A stretch of DNA of 64,000 nucleotides from Tatumella citrea (GCF_002163585.1 NZ_CP015579.1:2170001-2234000); one strand, 5' to 3'; shown: positions 47,665-58,070, counted from the stretch's first letter. The notes: generated by a model from the sequence alone, not told the origin. Program-made: numbers and translations.

Positions 47665-48147
47665 CGCGCCCCCACAGCATAAAACCCCGAATTATTGTCA
47701 ACGATGCAGTGATATTAACTATCCTGACCGAAAACCTTGTATACAGTCTATTTCACCTTGTTTTTACCGTTTTGATAACAAAAATTAGCATCAGGATGAA
47801 TATTCAGTAGTTAAACTGGTTTTAAATTAAAAATCGGCAGTTAATTATGCGGGAAACGTTTTTATTAATAGATGTCAGAATTTTTAAATGTTGCCATATA
47901 ATATGCTTATATACAGGATTTTATTCTGTTTTTTAGGTCAATTACTGACATTTGGCAGAAAAAATCGTCCGGGATAAATCTGTACCTTCTTTTGTATCCG
48001 TTTTCGGGGTAGCCTGTCATTGCAACCTAAAAGAATCAGCTATCCTTAAACAGTTACCCGAAAAAATTTTTCCTCATCAGGATGATGAGTCTGATACCAG
48101 GTGATGACTTACTGTAGACAGACCACTGTAGATAGACGAGGTGCGCT
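47665..48147. promoter_or_regulatory. AT-rich divergent region between dadA and ycgB
   Basis: 483 bases without a gene. It is strikingly AT-rich between about 47750 and 47960 (for example TTTTAAATTAAAAAT), the composition bound by Lrp and H-NS. A CTCATCA-GGA-TGATGAG hairpin is at 48073-48089, about 60 bases before ycgB. Promoters for dadAX and for ycgB (RpoS-dependent in E. coli) are expected here, but I cannot fix their position. Confidence 0.5.
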
Positions 48148-49680
48148 ATGACAACTGTTTTTGATGCCCCTTCGCTCCGGCCTGAACGACTGAGCGATGG
48201 TCCGGACTGGACCTTTGGACTGCTTGAGACATACCTGGCTGAAATTGACCGTGTGGCTAAGTCATACCGGCTGGATACTTACCCGCATCAGATAGAAGTA
48301 ATTACCTCAGAACAAATGATGGATGCTTATTCCAGCATCGGTATGCCCATCAACTATGCCCACTGGTCCTTTGGAAAAAAATTCATCGAAACCGAGCAGC
48401 TCTACAAGCAAGGGCAACAGGGACTGGCGTACGAAATAGTTATTAATTCCAATCCGTGTATTGCCTACCTGATGGAAGAAAATACGATGACCATGCAGGC
48501 ACTGGTCATGGCTCATGCGTGTTATGGTCATAACTCTTTCTTTAAAAATAACTATCTGTTTCGCAGCTGGACTGACGCAGGGTCTATCGTAGATTACCTG
48601 CTGTTTGCCCGTAATTACATTTCCGGTTGTGAGGAAAAATACGGTATTGAAGCGGTTGAACGACTGTTAGATTCCTGCCACGCCTTGATGAACTATGGCG
48701 TAGACCGTTATAAACGACCGCAAAAGATTTCTCTTCAGGAAGAAAAGGCACGGCAAGAGAGCCGCGAAGCCTACCTGCAAAGCCAGGTAAATACCTTATG
48801 GAGAACTTTGCCGCGCAGAGAGAAAGAAGAAACTGCAGCCGAACGACCACGTTATCCGGCTGAGCCACAGGAAAACCTGCTCTATTTCATGGAAAAAAAT
48901 GCGCCATTACTGGAGCCGTGGCAACGCGAAATTCTGCGTATCGTGCGCAAAATCAGTCAGTATTTCTATCCACAAAAACAAACCCAGGTCATGAATGAGG
49001 GTTGGGCGACATTCTGGCACTACACTATCCTCAACCATCTGTATGATGAAGGAAAAGTGACCGAGCGGTTTATGCTGGAGTTTCTGCACAGCCATACCAA
49101 TGTTGTGGCACAACCGCCTTACAACAGCCAGTGGTATAGCGGTATTAACCCTTATGCCCTGGGGTTCGCCATGTTTCAGGACATTAAACGGATCTGTCAG
49201 TCTCCGACTGAGGAAGACCGTGTATGGTTCCCGGATATTTCCGGCAGCGACTGGCTGGAAACGTTACACTTCGCAATGCGCGAGTTTAAAGATGAAAGCT
49301 TTATCAGCCAGTTCCTGTCTCCCAAAGTTATCCGTGATTTCCATCTGTTTTCAGTTGCCGATGATGACCGGAAAAACTTCCTGGAAATATCGGCGATACA
49401 TGATGATGAAGGCTACCGCACAATACGTCAGCAGCTGTCAGCTCAGTATAATCTGAGCAACATTGAGCCTAATATTCAGGTGTGGGATGTCGATTTACGG
49501 GGTGACCGTTCTCTGACATTACGTTATATACCGCAAAACCGCGCTTCACTGGGGGATAGCCGTAGTGAAGTGATGAAACATGTGCACCGGTTATGGGGAT
49601 TTGATGTGAAGCTGGAACAACTGAATGATGACGGTAGTGTCGACATGCTTGAACGCTGCCCTCCCCGCCAACAGGTCTAG
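48148..49680 (+). CDS. ycgB: SpoVR family protein YcgB
   Basis: 510-residue cytoplasmic protein, the same length as E. coli YcgB. It carries the SpoVR signature MNEGWATFWHYTIL near residues 282-295 and INPYALGFAMFQDIKR further on. SpoVR is needed for spore cortex formation in Bacillus; in enterics YcgB is co-regulated with YeaG and YeaH and its role is unclear. The GAGGTGCGCT site precedes ATG 48148. Converges with fadR through a strong terminator. Confidence 0.95.
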   Translation: MTTVFDAPSLRPERLSDGPDWTFGLLETYLAEIDRVAKSYRLDTYPHQIEVITSEQMMDAYSSIGMPINYAHWSFGKKFIETEQLYKQGQQGLAYEIVINSNPCIAYLMEENTMTMQALVMAHACYGHNSFFKNNYLFRSWTDAGSIVDYLLFARNYISGCEEKYGIEAVERLLDSCHALMNYGVDRYKRPQKISLQEEKARQESREAYLQSQVNTLWRTLPRREKEETAAERPRYPAEPQENLLYFMEKNAPLLEPWQREILRIVRKISQYFYPQKQTQVMNEGWATFWHYTILNHLYDEGKVTERFMLEFLHSHTNVVAQPPYNSQWYSGINPYALGFAMFQDIKRICQSPTEEDRVWFPDISGSDWLETLHFAMREFKDESFISQFLSPKVIRDFHLFSVADDDRKNFLEISAIHDDEGYRTIRQQLSAQYNLSNIEPNIQVWDVDLRGDRSLTLRYIPQNRASLGDSRSEVMKHVHRLWGFDVKLEQLNDDGSVDMLERCPPRQQV

Positions 49681-49686
49681 ATCCTG

Positions 49687-49715
49687 TCCGGCCGGAAACG
49701 GCCGGATTTTCTTTT
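49687..49715. terminator. Bidirectional terminator between ycgB and fadR
   Basis: TCCGGCCG, GAAA tetraloop, CGGCCGGA, TTTTCTTTT. Confidence 0.88.
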
Positions 49716-49716
49716 A

Positions 49717-50415
49717 TCACGCAGCAGGTTTTTGCATGCTGTGCCAGATTTTTCCACTGTCACGTCCGTAATCCCGTACCAGTTCAGTGATTTTCTCATT
49801 GGTCGTTTCCGGGTCACATAACTCATACAGAGCCATGTAAAACTCATGCGCCCTTTCTTTAGCCTGCGGGTTCGCAAAATACTGTTTACCGACCCGGGTG
49901 TAGAGCCCTTTGAGTCCGTTAATAATCAGCCCGTAAATTGGGTTACCGGAGGCAAATGCCAACCCGCGAAATACCTGGTAATCGATATCTGAGTAATCGT
50001 CACCACGCAGTTCAGCTTCATGAGCTGTGGCCAGCACGGCGCGTGACTGTTCAGGATAGTGACGAAGAGAGCGGCTGATAAAGATGGTCGCAATATTTGT
50101 ACGCACTGCCAAAAGATTATCAATCAGCTGCGGTACGCTTTCATGGTCAAGTCGGGCGAGTGTTTCAAGAATGTTCAGGCCTGAAGTTTCCCAAAAATCA
50201 TTCACCCGGGTCGGCTTACCATGCTGAATTGTCAGCCACCCATCCCGGGATAATCGTTGCAGAACTTCACGCAGTGTCGTGCGGGTGACACCAATCAGCT
50301 CAGACAGCTCACGCTCGGCAGGCAGAATAGATCCCGGCGGAAAACGGCTATTCCAGATACTTTCGATAATATATTCTTCAGCGAACCCTGCCGGGCTTTG
50401 CGCCTTAATGACCAT
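49717..50415 (-). CDS. fadR: Fatty acid metabolism regulator FadR
   Basis: GntR-family regulator that represses fatty-acid degradation (fad) genes and activates fabA/fabB; long-chain acyl-CoA releases it from DNA. 232 residues, somewhat shorter than E. coli (239). The winged helix-turn-helix lies at 1-72 ([25 protein letters not shown]), nearly identical to E. coli, so the operator preference should be the same. The C-terminal FCD-like domain follows ([18 protein letters not shown]). A matching operator is present before fadD in this same window. nhaB, its E. coli neighbour, is missing. Confidence 0.97.
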   Translation of the reverse strand: MVIKAQSPAGFAEEYIIESIWNSRFPPGSILPAERELSELIGVTRTTLREVLQRLSRDGWLTIQHGKPTRVNDFWETSGLNILETLARLDHESVPQLIDNLLAVRTNIATIFISRSLRHYPEQSRAVLATAHEAELRGDDYSDIDYQVFRGLAFASGNPIYGLIINGLKGLYTRVGKQYFANPQAKERAHEFYMALYELCDPETTNEKITELVRDYGRDSGKIWHSMQKPAA

Positions 50416-50678
50416 AGCAAGTTATCTCTTTTACCAACTGTCGGTTTATTGATTCATCATAACAAAACCGCCATCAGCCATACAGCATTGCTGATTATTA
50501 AAACACGATCAACATCAATAAATTCCTATATCAGTGGGCGTTTTACCGTACAATTCCTAAACGTCCACCAGCGCAACAAAGGGTGACATTTTCATCCCGG
50601 GTTTGTATGGGATATTGGTGGATTATCTGCCGTTTTGGTTTACACTGCAGGATATCTGATTTAAACAAGGAAAACAGC

Positions 50679-51200
50679 ATGTTACGAATGTTAAACCGTT
50701 GTTCCAAAGGCCGCACAGCATGGTTGCTTTTGGCGTTGACAGCCTTTGCGTTAGAACTTACCGCTCTTTGGTTTCAGCATGTGATGGGGCTGAAACCTTG
50801 TGTTATGTGTATTTATGAACGATGCGCCTTATTAGGTGTGTTACTGGCAGGATTAGTGGGCGCGCTTGCTCCCTCAACACCCTTTCGCTTCGTCGGAATT
50901 ATTGTCTGGCTGATAGGTGCAGGTGAAGGTGTGCGTTTGTCCTGGGAACATACCATGTTACAGGTTCATCCACCTTTGTTTGCTACCTGTGATTTTATGG
51001 CGAGATTCCCGTCCTGGTTGCCGCTCGATAAATGGGTACCAGGCATGTTTGTTGCAACCGGCGACTGTCTGGACCGTAGCTGGACTCTCTTCAACCTGAG
51101 TATGCCAGAGTGGCTACTGGGCGTATTTGTGGTTTATCTGCTGGTTGCGGTGTTAGTACTGATTGCGCAGCTTAGTGTCTTTAGCAACAAAAAATACTAA
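50679..51200 (+). CDS. dsbB: Disulfide bond formation protein DsbB
   Basis: Inner-membrane quinone reductase that re-oxidises periplasmic DsbA. 173 residues with four membrane helices. The four essential cysteines are at the E. coli positions: Cys41 and Cys44 (CVMC) in the first periplasmic loop, Cys104 and Cys130 in the second. Arg48, important for quinone, lies in YERCA. I chose ATG 50679 with AAGGAAAACAGC upstream; an upstream extension has no homology. Confidence 0.96.
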   Translation: MLRMLNRCSKGRTAWLLLALTAFALELTALWFQHVMGLKPCVMCIYERCALLGVLLAGLVGALAPSTPFRFVGIIVWLIGAGEGVRLSWEHTMLQVHPPLFATCDFMARFPSWLPLDKWVPGMFVATGDCLDRSWTLFNLSMPEWLLGVFVVYLLVAVLVLIAQLSVFSNKKY

Positions 51201-51222
51201 ACCGCTTTTAATGCCCGGAACT

Positions 51223-51246
51223 ATGGCTGCTGTTCTCAGCAGCCAT
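51223..51246. terminator. Hairpin between dsbB and ycgN
   Basis: ATGGCTGCTG-TTCT-CAGCAGCCAT. It overlaps the last codons of ycgN and lies between converging genes. No T run. Confidence 0.55.
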
Positions 51247-51688
51247 TCTGATCAGGCCTGTCGATAATATGGTCTTCCCAGTTCCTCACTTCACTTTCAC
51301 GCACTGCGATGTACCTGACGGAAATACGCTTTGCATGCATCTCTTTGGCTGAGCCTGTGAGCAACGGATGCCAGTCCGGCAGTGATTTTCCTTCTGCCAG
51401 TAACCGGTAACCACAGGTCCTGGGTAACCAGGAGAAGGTTGGCAGGTTTTCCCGTGTGAGTTTGATACAATCCGGCTCGTACTCGAAACGAGTTTCATAA
51501 TGCTTGCAACGACAGCTTTTTATATTCAGTAAATTACAGGCGACATTGGTGAAGTAAATTTCATCGGTATCTGCGTCCTGTAATTTGTTCAGGCAGCACT
51601 GCCCGCAACCATCACAAACAGACTCCCACTCCTCATCTGTCATTTGATCAAGACTTTTGGTTTGCCAGAAAGGAGGATTGGTTATCAT
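51236..51688 (-). CDS. ycgN: UPF0260 cysteine-cluster protein YcgN
   Basis: 150-residue cytoplasmic protein with a conserved cysteine set: CDGCGQCCL near residues 25-33, then [13 protein letters not shown] and DC in EPDCIKL. It is presumed to bind iron-sulfur or zinc. The sequence is close to E. coli YcgN (153 residues) throughout, e.g. [13 protein letters not shown] and WHPLLTGS. Function unknown. AGGAGGATTGG precedes the ATG. Confidence 0.93.
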   Translation of the reverse strand: MITNPPFWQTKSLDQMTDEEWESVCDGCGQCCLNKLQDADTDEIYFTNVACNLLNIKSCRCKHYETRFEYEPDCIKLTRENLPTFSWLPRTCGYRLLAEGKSLPDWHPLLTGSAKEMHAKRISVRYIAVRESEVRNWEDHIIDRPDQNGC

Positions 51689-51752
51689 AATTTTGGTCTC
51701 TTTATATAAATCAGCCGCCCGTTATAAAGAGTCGTCACCGGATATGCAAGTA

Positions 51753-52412
51753 TTACGACACCCGGGTACTGACACCATAGTCAGCAAATGACACTTTTAA
51801 CGAATCTCCGGAAGCTAACGGTCCAACACCCTCAGGGGTTCCGGTCAGAATGATGTCTCCCGGGCGTAACGTAAAGAAGCGCGACATGTAGGCAATCAAC
51901 GGCACAATCTTATACATCATATCGCTGGTATTTCCGGACTGACGAACTTCGCCGTTAATTTCGAGTTTCAGGGGCGTGTTCTGAGGATCGCTGCTAAATT
52001 CAGCGGCCGGAATAAACCCGGACACCGGGCAGGAATTATCAAAACCTTTCGATTTTTCCCAAGGTTGCCCTTTCTTCTTCAGGCCGGCCTGTACTGAACG
52101 CAGCGTTAAATCCAGTGCAACACCATAGCCGGCAATTGCTGGCATAACCTGCTCATCACGGGCTTGCTGCAAGGTACTGCCAATCAGGACGGCAAGTTCC
52201 ACTTCATGATGAATTTCACCAAAACCCGACAGCAGAGACAGCGGCTGACGAAGATCACAGAGCGCAGTTTCTGGCTTGATGAACACTACCGGCTCTTCCG
52301 GAGTAATACTGCCCATTTCACTGATGTGTTTAGCGTAGTTGCTTCCGACACAAACTACTTTTCCGGCTGGTAAATTCAGTAATTCTCCCTGCCAGTTACG
52401 ATGCTGATACAT
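51753..52412 (-). CDS. ycgM: Fumarylacetoacetate hydrolase family protein YcgM
   Basis: 219-residue FAH-superfamily enzyme, the same length as E. coli YcgM. Metal ligands of the fold are seen in FGEIHHEVELAVLIG (Glu pair and following Asp in YGVALDLTLR), and the C-terminal LTGTPEGVGPL signature is intact. Relatives act on acylpyruvates or oxaloacetate; the substrate here is not known. I chose ATG 52412 (MYQHRNWQG), preceded by AAGGGGACG. The upstream frame is not conserved. ycgN follows 64 bases after its stop. Confidence 0.93.
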   Translation of the reverse strand: MYQHRNWQGELLNLPAGKVVCVGSNYAKHISEMGSITPEEPVVFIKPETALCDLRQPLSLLSGFGEIHHEVELAVLIGSTLQQARDEQVMPAIAGYGVALDLTLRSVQAGLKKKGQPWEKSKGFDNSCPVSGFIPAAEFSSDPQNTPLKLEINGEVRQSGNTSDMMYKIVPLIAYMSRFFTLRPGDIILTGTPEGVGPLASGDSLKVSFADYGVSTRVS

Positions 52413-52690
52413 GACGTCCCCTTGTTTAGTATAAGAAAGCATTCACCTCCGTTATACTTAGCAAGAAAACCAGTAAAAGAAAATAGCGGTACTGCATGCT
52501 TGTTAACCACAACCATGGACAATAAGTAACAAAGTCTTACCTGCTGTCAGTGCTGTTCCGGCAGAAAGAACTTTGCCGAATAAATCATGAGTTAACTGTT
52601 TTGCGCAGGAACATCGAAAAAATGACTGGGGTAAACAGAAATAATGCTCTGCAAATAATACTGGTTATATTTACAGAGAAATCTTAATAA

Positions 52691-52963
52691 TTAATTTTCG
52701 TTTGCAGCCAGATGCATTTTAAGTAAGTTTTCCACCGGCGGAGGCACCTGCAAATAATAACCTTTATCCTGCAATTCTTGTCTGACTTTCACAATATCAG
52801 CACTGCCCAGTTTCTCGCGGCTCGCGAGTGAAATCACCATAGCCAGAACCGGTTTGCCGAAGCCTTTCAACAACTCAGCCGGCACGCGGGAAAAGTCATC
52901 TTTTTTTTCGATATACAGATAAGTCTGATCACGAAGTGGACTTCTGTAAATGGCGCAAAACAT
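52691..52963 (-). CDS. ycgL: YcgL domain protein
   Basis: 90-residue cytoplasmic protein matching the YcgL family: [35 protein letters not shown] and [16 protein letters not shown] structure is known for a relative but no function. It starts at the second methionine of the E. coli annotation (which is longer at the N terminus). Divergent from minC with a 159-base interval; the 278 bases separating it from ycgM contain nothing I can identify. Confidence 0.92.
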   Translation of the reverse strand: MFCAIYRSPLRDQTYLYIEKKDDFSRVPAELLKGFGKPVLAMVISLASREKLGSADIVKVRQELQDKGYYLQVPPPVENLLKMHLAANEN

Positions 52964-53122
52964 ATTTTTCTCCGAATTAATCTCTGTGGTGACTTGCCTC
53001 TATAATAGTGTAACTATAACATGACATGAGTCATTCGAATATTGAACCTTCTGGACCAGGAGCGGATATTTTTATCGCTTGTTCAGAAATGAAACTGTCA
53101 AAACAGGACTGAGTCGGGACAG

Positions 53123-53845
53123 ATGCCGCAAACGCCAATCGAACTAAAAGGCAGCAGTTTTACTTTATCTGTTGTCCATCTTCACCATTCACAACCCGAG
53201 GTGATTCGTCAGGCGCTTCAGGAAAAAATTGATCAGGCTCCGGCGTTTCTAAAAAATGCCCCGGTGGTCCTGAATATTTCATCATTATCATCAGCGGTTA
53301 ACTGGCCACAAATGCAACAGGCTGTGACTTCCACTGGTTTACGGATTATGGGAGTCAGTGGCTGTAAAGACGAGCAACTGAAGTCACTGATTCAGGCTGC
53401 GGGTTTACCTGTACTGACCGAAGGTAAAGAAGCAAGAAAACCCAGAGAAAGTGCACCCACTCCCGTTGCAGCAGAACCTGTCGCTCCGGCTCCGGTCGTT
53501 GACAGTGAAAAATTTGCCAGAACCCGCATAATTAATACCCCGGTGCGGTCCGGACAGCAGATTTATGCTAAAAATGCTGACTTAATCGTCACCAGTAGTG
53601 TCAGCGCAGGCGCAGAACTGGTTGCTGATGGTAATATCCATATTTACGGAATGATGCGCGGCCGAGCTCTTGCCGGAGCCGGAGGGGATCAAAATGCCGG
53701 AATATTTTGTACAAATTTAGCAGCTGAGCTGGTTTCTATTGCAGGTGAATACTGGATCATGGATCAAATTCCTGCAGAGTTTTTTGGCCAGGCTGCACGA
53801 CTGACATTAACCGACGGTGTATTGTCGATAAAGACACTAAATTAG
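53123..53845 (+). CDS. minC: Septum site-determining protein MinC
   Basis: Inhibitor of FtsZ ring assembly away from mid-cell; activated at the membrane by MinD. 240 residues. The N-terminal FtsZ-destabilising domain covers about 1-105 and the C-terminal beta-helix domain about 130-230 ([36 protein letters not shown]), with [11 protein letters not shown] contacting MinD. A short Pro/Ala linker ([16 protein letters not shown]) joins them. minD follows in 33 bases, as in E. coli. Confidence 0.97.
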   Translation: MPQTPIELKGSSFTLSVVHLHHSQPEVIRQALQEKIDQAPAFLKNAPVVLNISSLSSAVNWPQMQQAVTSTGLRIMGVSGCKDEQLKSLIQAAGLPVLTEGKEARKPRESAPTPVAAEPVAPAPVVDSEKFARTRIINTPVRSGQQIYAKNADLIVTSSVSAGAELVADGNIHIYGMMRGRALAGAGGDQNAGIFCTNLAAELVSIAGEYWIMDQIPAEFFGQAARLTLTDGVLSIKTLN

Positions 53846-53878
53846 ACCCCTTTTCTATTGTTAAGGAAATCATTATAT

Positions 53879-54691
53879 ATGGCACGCATTATTGTAGTTA
53901 CATCTGGTAAAGGGGGCGTTGGCAAGACAACGTCAAGCGCGGCCATCGCAACCGGTTTAGCGCAAAAGGGAAAAAAGACCGTCGTTATCGATTTCGATAT
54001 CGGTTTGCGTAATCTGGATTTAATCATGGGCTGTGAACGTCGCGTTGTTTACGACTTCGTTAACGTTATTCAGGGTGATGCCACACTGAACCAGGCACTG
54101 ATTAAAGATAAGCGAACCGAAAACCTGTTTATCCTGCCTGCTTCACAGACACGCGATAAAGATGCTCTGAATTATGAAGGTGTTGGTAAGGTTCTGGATG
54201 AACTGGCAACCATGGACTTTGATTTTATTGTCTGTGATTCACCAGCCGGTATTGAAACCGGGGCATTAATGGCGCTCTATTTTGCAGATGAAGCCGTTAT
54301 TACCACCAACCCTGAAGTCTCTTCGGTCCGTGACTCTGACCGTATCCTTGGCATTATTGCTTCTAAATCACGCCGGGCCGAAAAAGGTCAGGATCCAGTG
54401 AAAGAACACCTGCTACTGACCCGCTATAATCCGGGACGTGTTAGCCGTGGCGATATGCTTAGCATGGAAGATGTGCTGGAAATCCTGCGCATTCCTCTGG
54501 TTGGTGTGATTCCTGAAGACCAGTCAGTGCTCCGTGCCTCTAACCAGGGGGAACCTGTCATTCTGGATACCGTTTCAGATGCAGGCAAAGCCTATGCTGA
54601 TACCGTCGATCGCTTACTCGGCGAAGAACGTCCCTTCCGCTTTATTGAAGAAGAGAAGAAGGGTTTCCTAAAACGCCTGTTCGGGGGATAA
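53879..54691 (+). CDS. minD: Septum site-determining ATPase MinD
   Basis: ParA/MinD-family ATPase that oscillates pole to pole with MinE and recruits MinC. 270 residues, the same as E. coli. The deviant Walker A motif KGGVGKTT spans residues 11-18 with signature Lys11 and Lys16; IETGALMALYFADEAV lies further on. The C-terminal amphipathic membrane-targeting helix is KGFLKRLFGG. I chose ATG 53879 with AAGGAA ten bases upstream; a seven-codon extension lacks homology. minE starts four bases after its stop. Confidence 0.98.
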   Translation: MARIIVVTSGKGGVGKTTSSAAIATGLAQKGKKTVVIDFDIGLRNLDLIMGCERRVVYDFVNVIQGDATLNQALIKDKRTENLFILPASQTRDKDALNYEGVGKVLDELATMDFDFIVCDSPAGIETGALMALYFADEAVITTNPEVSSVRDSDRILGIIASKSRRAEKGQDPVKEHLLLTRYNPGRVSRGDMLSMEDVLEILRIPLVGVIPEDQSVLRASNQGEPVILDTVSDAGKAYADTVDRLLGEERPFRFIEEEKKGFLKRLFGG

Positions 54692-54694
54692 GCC

Positions 54695-54964
54695 ATGGCA
54701 TTACTTGATTTCTTTTTATCCCGTAAAAAAAATACTGCAAATATCGCCAAAGAAAGATTGCAGATTATTGTGGCAGAACGTCGTCGTGGGGACAGTGAAC
54801 CACATTATCTGCCACAGCTGAAACGCGATATTCTGGAAGTGATTTGTAAGTATGTGAAGATTGATCCGGATATGGTGACAGTCCAGCTGGATCAAAAGGG
54901 AGAGGACATTTCGATTCTTGAACTGAATGTGACTTTACCGGAAACGGAAGAAGCACCGAAATGA
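54695..54964 (+). CDS. minE: Cell division topological specificity factor MinE
   Basis: 89-residue regulator that stimulates MinD ATPase and restricts MinC/MinD to the poles. The N-terminal membrane-targeting and anti-MinCD region ([28 protein letters not shown]) is near-identical to E. coli; the C-terminal dimer domain is [21 protein letters not shown]. Last gene of the min operon, with its own terminator. Confidence 0.97.
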   Translation: MALLDFFLSRKKNTANIAKERLQIIVAERRRGDSEPHYLPQLKRDILEVICKYVKIDPDMVTVQLDQKGEDISILELNVTLPETEEAPK

Positions 54965-54982
54965 TCCTCCGGGAGAGACAGA

Positions 54983-55012
54983 AGATGCCGCATTTATTTG
55001 CGGCATCTTTTT
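54983..55012 (+). terminator. Terminator of the min operon
   Basis: AGATGCCGC, eight-base loop, GCGGCATCT, TTTT. It also faces the end of rnd on the other strand. Confidence 0.88.
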
Positions 55013-55017
55013 CAGGA

Positions 55018-56139
55018 TTACTTAACGTTGATAATGGCGGCAATCTTTTCCGCCATTAATTCACCCCGCCAGCCCTTCAACAATTCCGGTGTTTTCTCGC
55101 GAGGCTTGATCTGCCAGTGCGCTGACAGTACCTGGTTTATTTGCCTGCGTGATGCCAAAAGCTCCTGACTAAAGCCCGTCTGTTCACTTATCTGCTTAAT
55201 ACAGGCTTTCAAATCCTTAAACAGTGACTTGTAACCCGGGCAATCGATAAGATTTTTCATGACTGCCGGTAACTGTTCTTCCGGTTCTTCCAGGGCTTCT
55301 GCCACCAGCTGTAACATCGTCTGTCCATGAAACCGAATTTCCGGACCAATCAGCCCCAGCTGTTGCAATTCTCCCAACGACCCCGGCAGATAACGCGCAA
55401 CCTTCCACAGGTGTTCTTCTTTAACCACAAAATTCACAGCCATATCTTTACGGCGTGCATAGGTTAACCGCCAGCCCGCCAGTTTCTGCAGTGCTACCAG
55501 CTGACGTGGTCGTAACTGACAGGCCTGGCTGATTTCGGCCCATGCATACTCTGCCGGCAAAATATCCTGACGCCGTTCACACAGCATCTCGCATTCACTC
55601 AATGCTTTACTCAGCACCTGTTGCTCGCTGGCCTGCTGATGCAGTTTTAGCGCTATGGGCAGCAGATATTCCACATCAGCCGCAGCATATTCGCACTGAC
55701 GCTCGGTTAACGGGCGGGCAAGCCAGTCAGTCCGGGATTCACTTTTATCCAGCTCAACGCCGGTAAACTCCGCCACCATTGCAGCAAACCCAAGTGACAT
55801 GGGATAACCAAGAAAAGCCGCCAGAATTTGAGTATCGACCATCGGTGTTGGTAACACAGAAAAGCGATTCAGAAAAACCTCGAGATCCTCACCGCCGGCG
55901 TGCAGATATTTAACCACTCGCGTGTCAGTTAACAGGGTTATGAAGGGTGACCAGTCGGTGATAGTGAGCGGGTCTATCAGAGTAACCGCCTCACCATCAA
56001 ACAGCTGAATCAACCCTAATTGTGGATAGTAGGTACGGGTACGGACAAATTCGGTATCCAGAGCGACGGCAGAATGGTTCAGAGCGGCCTGGCAAACTTG
56101 AGCCAGCTGTTGATCAGTGTCGATAAGTTGATAATTCAA
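55018..56139 (-). CDS. rnd: Ribonuclease D
   Basis: 3'-5' exoribonuclease that trims tRNA precursors. 373 residues. The DEDD exonuclease domain begins with ALDTEFVRT (Asp28, Glu30) and includes HAGGEDLEVF, and YAAADVEYLLPI completes the catalytic set. Two HRDC domains follow. The start codon is TTG at 56139 (MNYQLID); E. coli rnd is also known to use UUG, so the unusual codon is conserved. Placement beside minE is common outside the Escherichia group. Confidence 0.95.
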   Translation of the reverse strand: MNYQLIDTDQQLAQVCQAALNHSAVALDTEFVRTRTYYPQLGLIQLFDGEAVTLIDPLTITDWSPFITLLTDTRVVKYLHAGGEDLEVFLNRFSVLPTPMVDTQILAAFLGYPMSLGFAAMVAEFTGVELDKSESRTDWLARPLTERQCEYAAADVEYLLPIALKLHQQASEQQVLSKALSECEMLCERRQDILPAEYAWAEISQACQLRPRQLVALQKLAGWRLTYARRKDMAVNFVVKEEHLWKVARYLPGSLGELQQLGLIGPEIRFHGQTMLQLVAEALEEPEEQLPAVMKNLIDCPGYKSLFKDLKACIKQISEQTGFSQELLASRRQINQVLSAHWQIKPREKTPELLKGWRGELMAEKIAAIINVK

Positions 56140-56191
56140 AGCAACATTCTCTCTTACTGTGGAAATACTTCACAGCGATGATATAAAACAA

Positions 56192-56212
56192 AACGCCGGA
56201 TTACCCGGCGTT
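56192..56212 (-). terminator. Terminator of fadD
   Basis: On the minus strand: AACGCCGG, loop GTAAT, CCGGCGTT, TTGTTTTAT. Confidence 0.82.
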
Positions 56213-56234
56213 GGCATAAAAATGCTTCGCCCTG

Positions 56235-57950
56235 TCAGTCATGGTGGCGTTGCGCCGCTGCTTCTGTGCGTAATTCGCGGCGCAAAATTTTCCCGACATT
56301 GCTTTTCGGCAAAGCATCACGAAATTCAACGTACTTCGGAATTTTATAGCCTGTCAGATTTTTACGACAGTGGTCAAGTAACTCTTCACGGGTCAGCGAC
56401 TTATCTTTGGCGACCACAAATACTTTGATAGCCTCGCCGGTAGCTTCACTTGGGACACTCACAGCAGCGACTTCGGAAACTTTAGAATAAGACATAATAA
56501 CTTCTTCGATTTCACTGGGATAGACATTAAACCCGGAGACCAGAATCATATCTTTTTTACGGTCAACAATCCGGATAAACCCTTCACTGTCTACCGTAAC
56601 TATATCCCCGCTGTGCAACCAGCCATCGGTCATGACCTCGCGTGTAGCTTCCGGCTGCTGCCAGTAACCCGCCATCACCTGAGGCCCGCGAATCAGTAAT
56701 TCACCCTGCTCTCCATCCCGCAGCTCATTACCGTTATCGTCTACCACTTTTATCTCGGTAGAAGGCACCGGCACCCCGATACTGCCAGTATAGCTGGTAA
56801 TATTGCAGGGATTGACTGAAACCAGAGGAGAACACTCCGTCAGGCCGTAACCTTCCAGCAGATAGTTGCCGGTCAGCGCCTCCCAGCGTTCAGCAACGAC
56901 TTTATTCACGGTCATCCCGCCCCCCACAGTCAGCTTCAGAGCTGAAAAATCCAGTTTTCTGAATTCAGGGTTCGCCAGTAAGGTGTTAAATAAAGTATTT
57001 ACTCCGCTTAAGGTGGTAAACCGATAACGCCCGAGGGTTTTAATCATGGTTTTAGAATCAAACGGATTGGTGATGAGAAGATTACTGCCTCCAACCTCCA
57101 GAAACAGCAGGCAGTTAACGGTCAGCGCGAAGATGTGGTACAGAGGCAAGGCAGTGACTACCATCTCTTCGCCCGGAGTTAACAAGCCTCCGTACATTGC
57201 TTTGCACTGTTCAAGATTCGCCTGCAGATTCCGGTGAGTCAGCATTGCTCCTTTTGCCAGACCTGTGGTACCTCCGGTGTATTGCAGAAACGCGAGGTCA
57301 TTGTTACTCAGTTGAGGTCTGGCGTAAGTCAATTGGTGGCCACGTTTCAGGCAGTCACGATAAGAATGAGCACCGGGCAGGTTCCAGGCAGGCACCAGAC
57401 GTTTAACATACTTAACAGCCAGGTTTACCAGCGCCCGTTTAGGCCAACGCAAACCGTCGCCCAGGTCAGAAACAATCACATGTTTCAGTCGGGTTTCCCC
57501 GATAACCTGCTGCAGAGTATTCACAAAATTACTGACGATCACGATAGCTTCGGCACCACTGTCAGACAACTGATGGCGTAACTCTCTGGGCTTATACAGC
57601 GGGTTAACATTCACTACCACCATTCCTGCCCGCAGGATACCAAACAACACTATCGGAAACTGAAGAGTATTAGGCATCATCAGAGCAACTCTGGTGCCTT
57701 TTTCCAGTTTCAGCTCCTGTTGCAGAAAGGCCGCGAAGGCGCAACTCTGCTCTTCCAGCTGGCGGAATGTTAGTTCCTCCCCCATGCTGATATAGGCAGG
57801 TTTGTCGTTGTAACGCAGTACAGCGTGTTCGAAAAGATCAATCAATGAGTTATAGTGATCGGCATCGATCTCCGGCGGTACCCCGTCAGGATAATGTGCT
57901 AACCAGGCCTTCGTCCTTGCTGGCGTCTGAAAATCATATTGTAACACCAT
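56235..57950 (-). CDS. fadD: Long-chain fatty acid-CoA ligase
   Basis: Activates imported long-chain fatty acids to acyl-CoA at the inner membrane, starting beta-oxidation and producing the signal sensed by FadR. 571 residues, about ten longer at the N terminus than E. coli. The AMP-binding motif [14 protein letters not shown] is near 223, YGLTECSP further on, and the fatty-acid/AMP signature [16 protein letters not shown] near 448. ATG 57950 is chosen because AGGAGGG sits seven bases upstream; a longer frame starting at 57977 would include that site. A near-consensus FadR operator lies just upstream. Confidence 0.96.
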   Translation of the reverse strand: MVLQYDFQTPARTKAWLAHYPDGVPPEIDADHYNSLIDLFEHAVLRYNDKPAYISMGEELTFRQLEEQSCAFAAFLQQELKLEKGTRVALMMPNTLQFPIVLFGILRAGMVVVNVNPLYKPRELRHQLSDSGAEAIVIVSNFVNTLQQVIGETRLKHVIVSDLGDGLRWPKRALVNLAVKYVKRLVPAWNLPGAHSYRDCLKRGHQLTYARPQLSNNDLAFLQYTGGTTGLAKGAMLTHRNLQANLEQCKAMYGGLLTPGEEMVVTALPLYHIFALTVNCLLFLEVGGSNLLITNPFDSKTMIKTLGRYRFTTLSGVNTLFNTLLANPEFRKLDFSALKLTVGGGMTVNKVVAERWEALTGNYLLEGYGLTECSPLVSVNPCNITSYTGSIGVPVPSTEIKVVDDNGNELRDGEQGELLIRGPQVMAGYWQQPEATREVMTDGWLHSGDIVTVDSEGFIRIVDRKKDMILVSGFNVYPSEIEEVIMSYSKVSEVAAVSVPSEATGEAIKVFVVAKDKSLTREELLDHCRKNLTGYKIPKYVEFRDALPKSNVGKILRRELRTEAAAQRHHD

Positions 57951-57983
57951 GTTAAATCCCTCCTGCCTGTTTAACATTATTTT

Positions 57984-58000
57984 AACTCATTGTACCAGTT
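57984..58000 (-). promoter_or_regulatory. FadR operator upstream of fadD
   Basis: Read toward fadD: AACTGGTACAATGAGTT. It matches the E. coli FadR consensus (ANCTGGTCCGAYNWGTT) at 15 of 17 positions and ends 34 bases before the fadD start. fadR itself lies in the same window. Binding is inferred. Confidence 0.78.
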
Positions 58001-58070
58001 TGCTAAAAACACGATCTCCGTGTTGCGATATCTGTCACTAATTACTCAATCCCGATACTGTCCGGCATAT

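Noticed and set aside
51286..51498. Out-of-frame minus-strand ORF inside ycgN
   Set aside because: Overlaps the conserved ycgN frame and has no homology.
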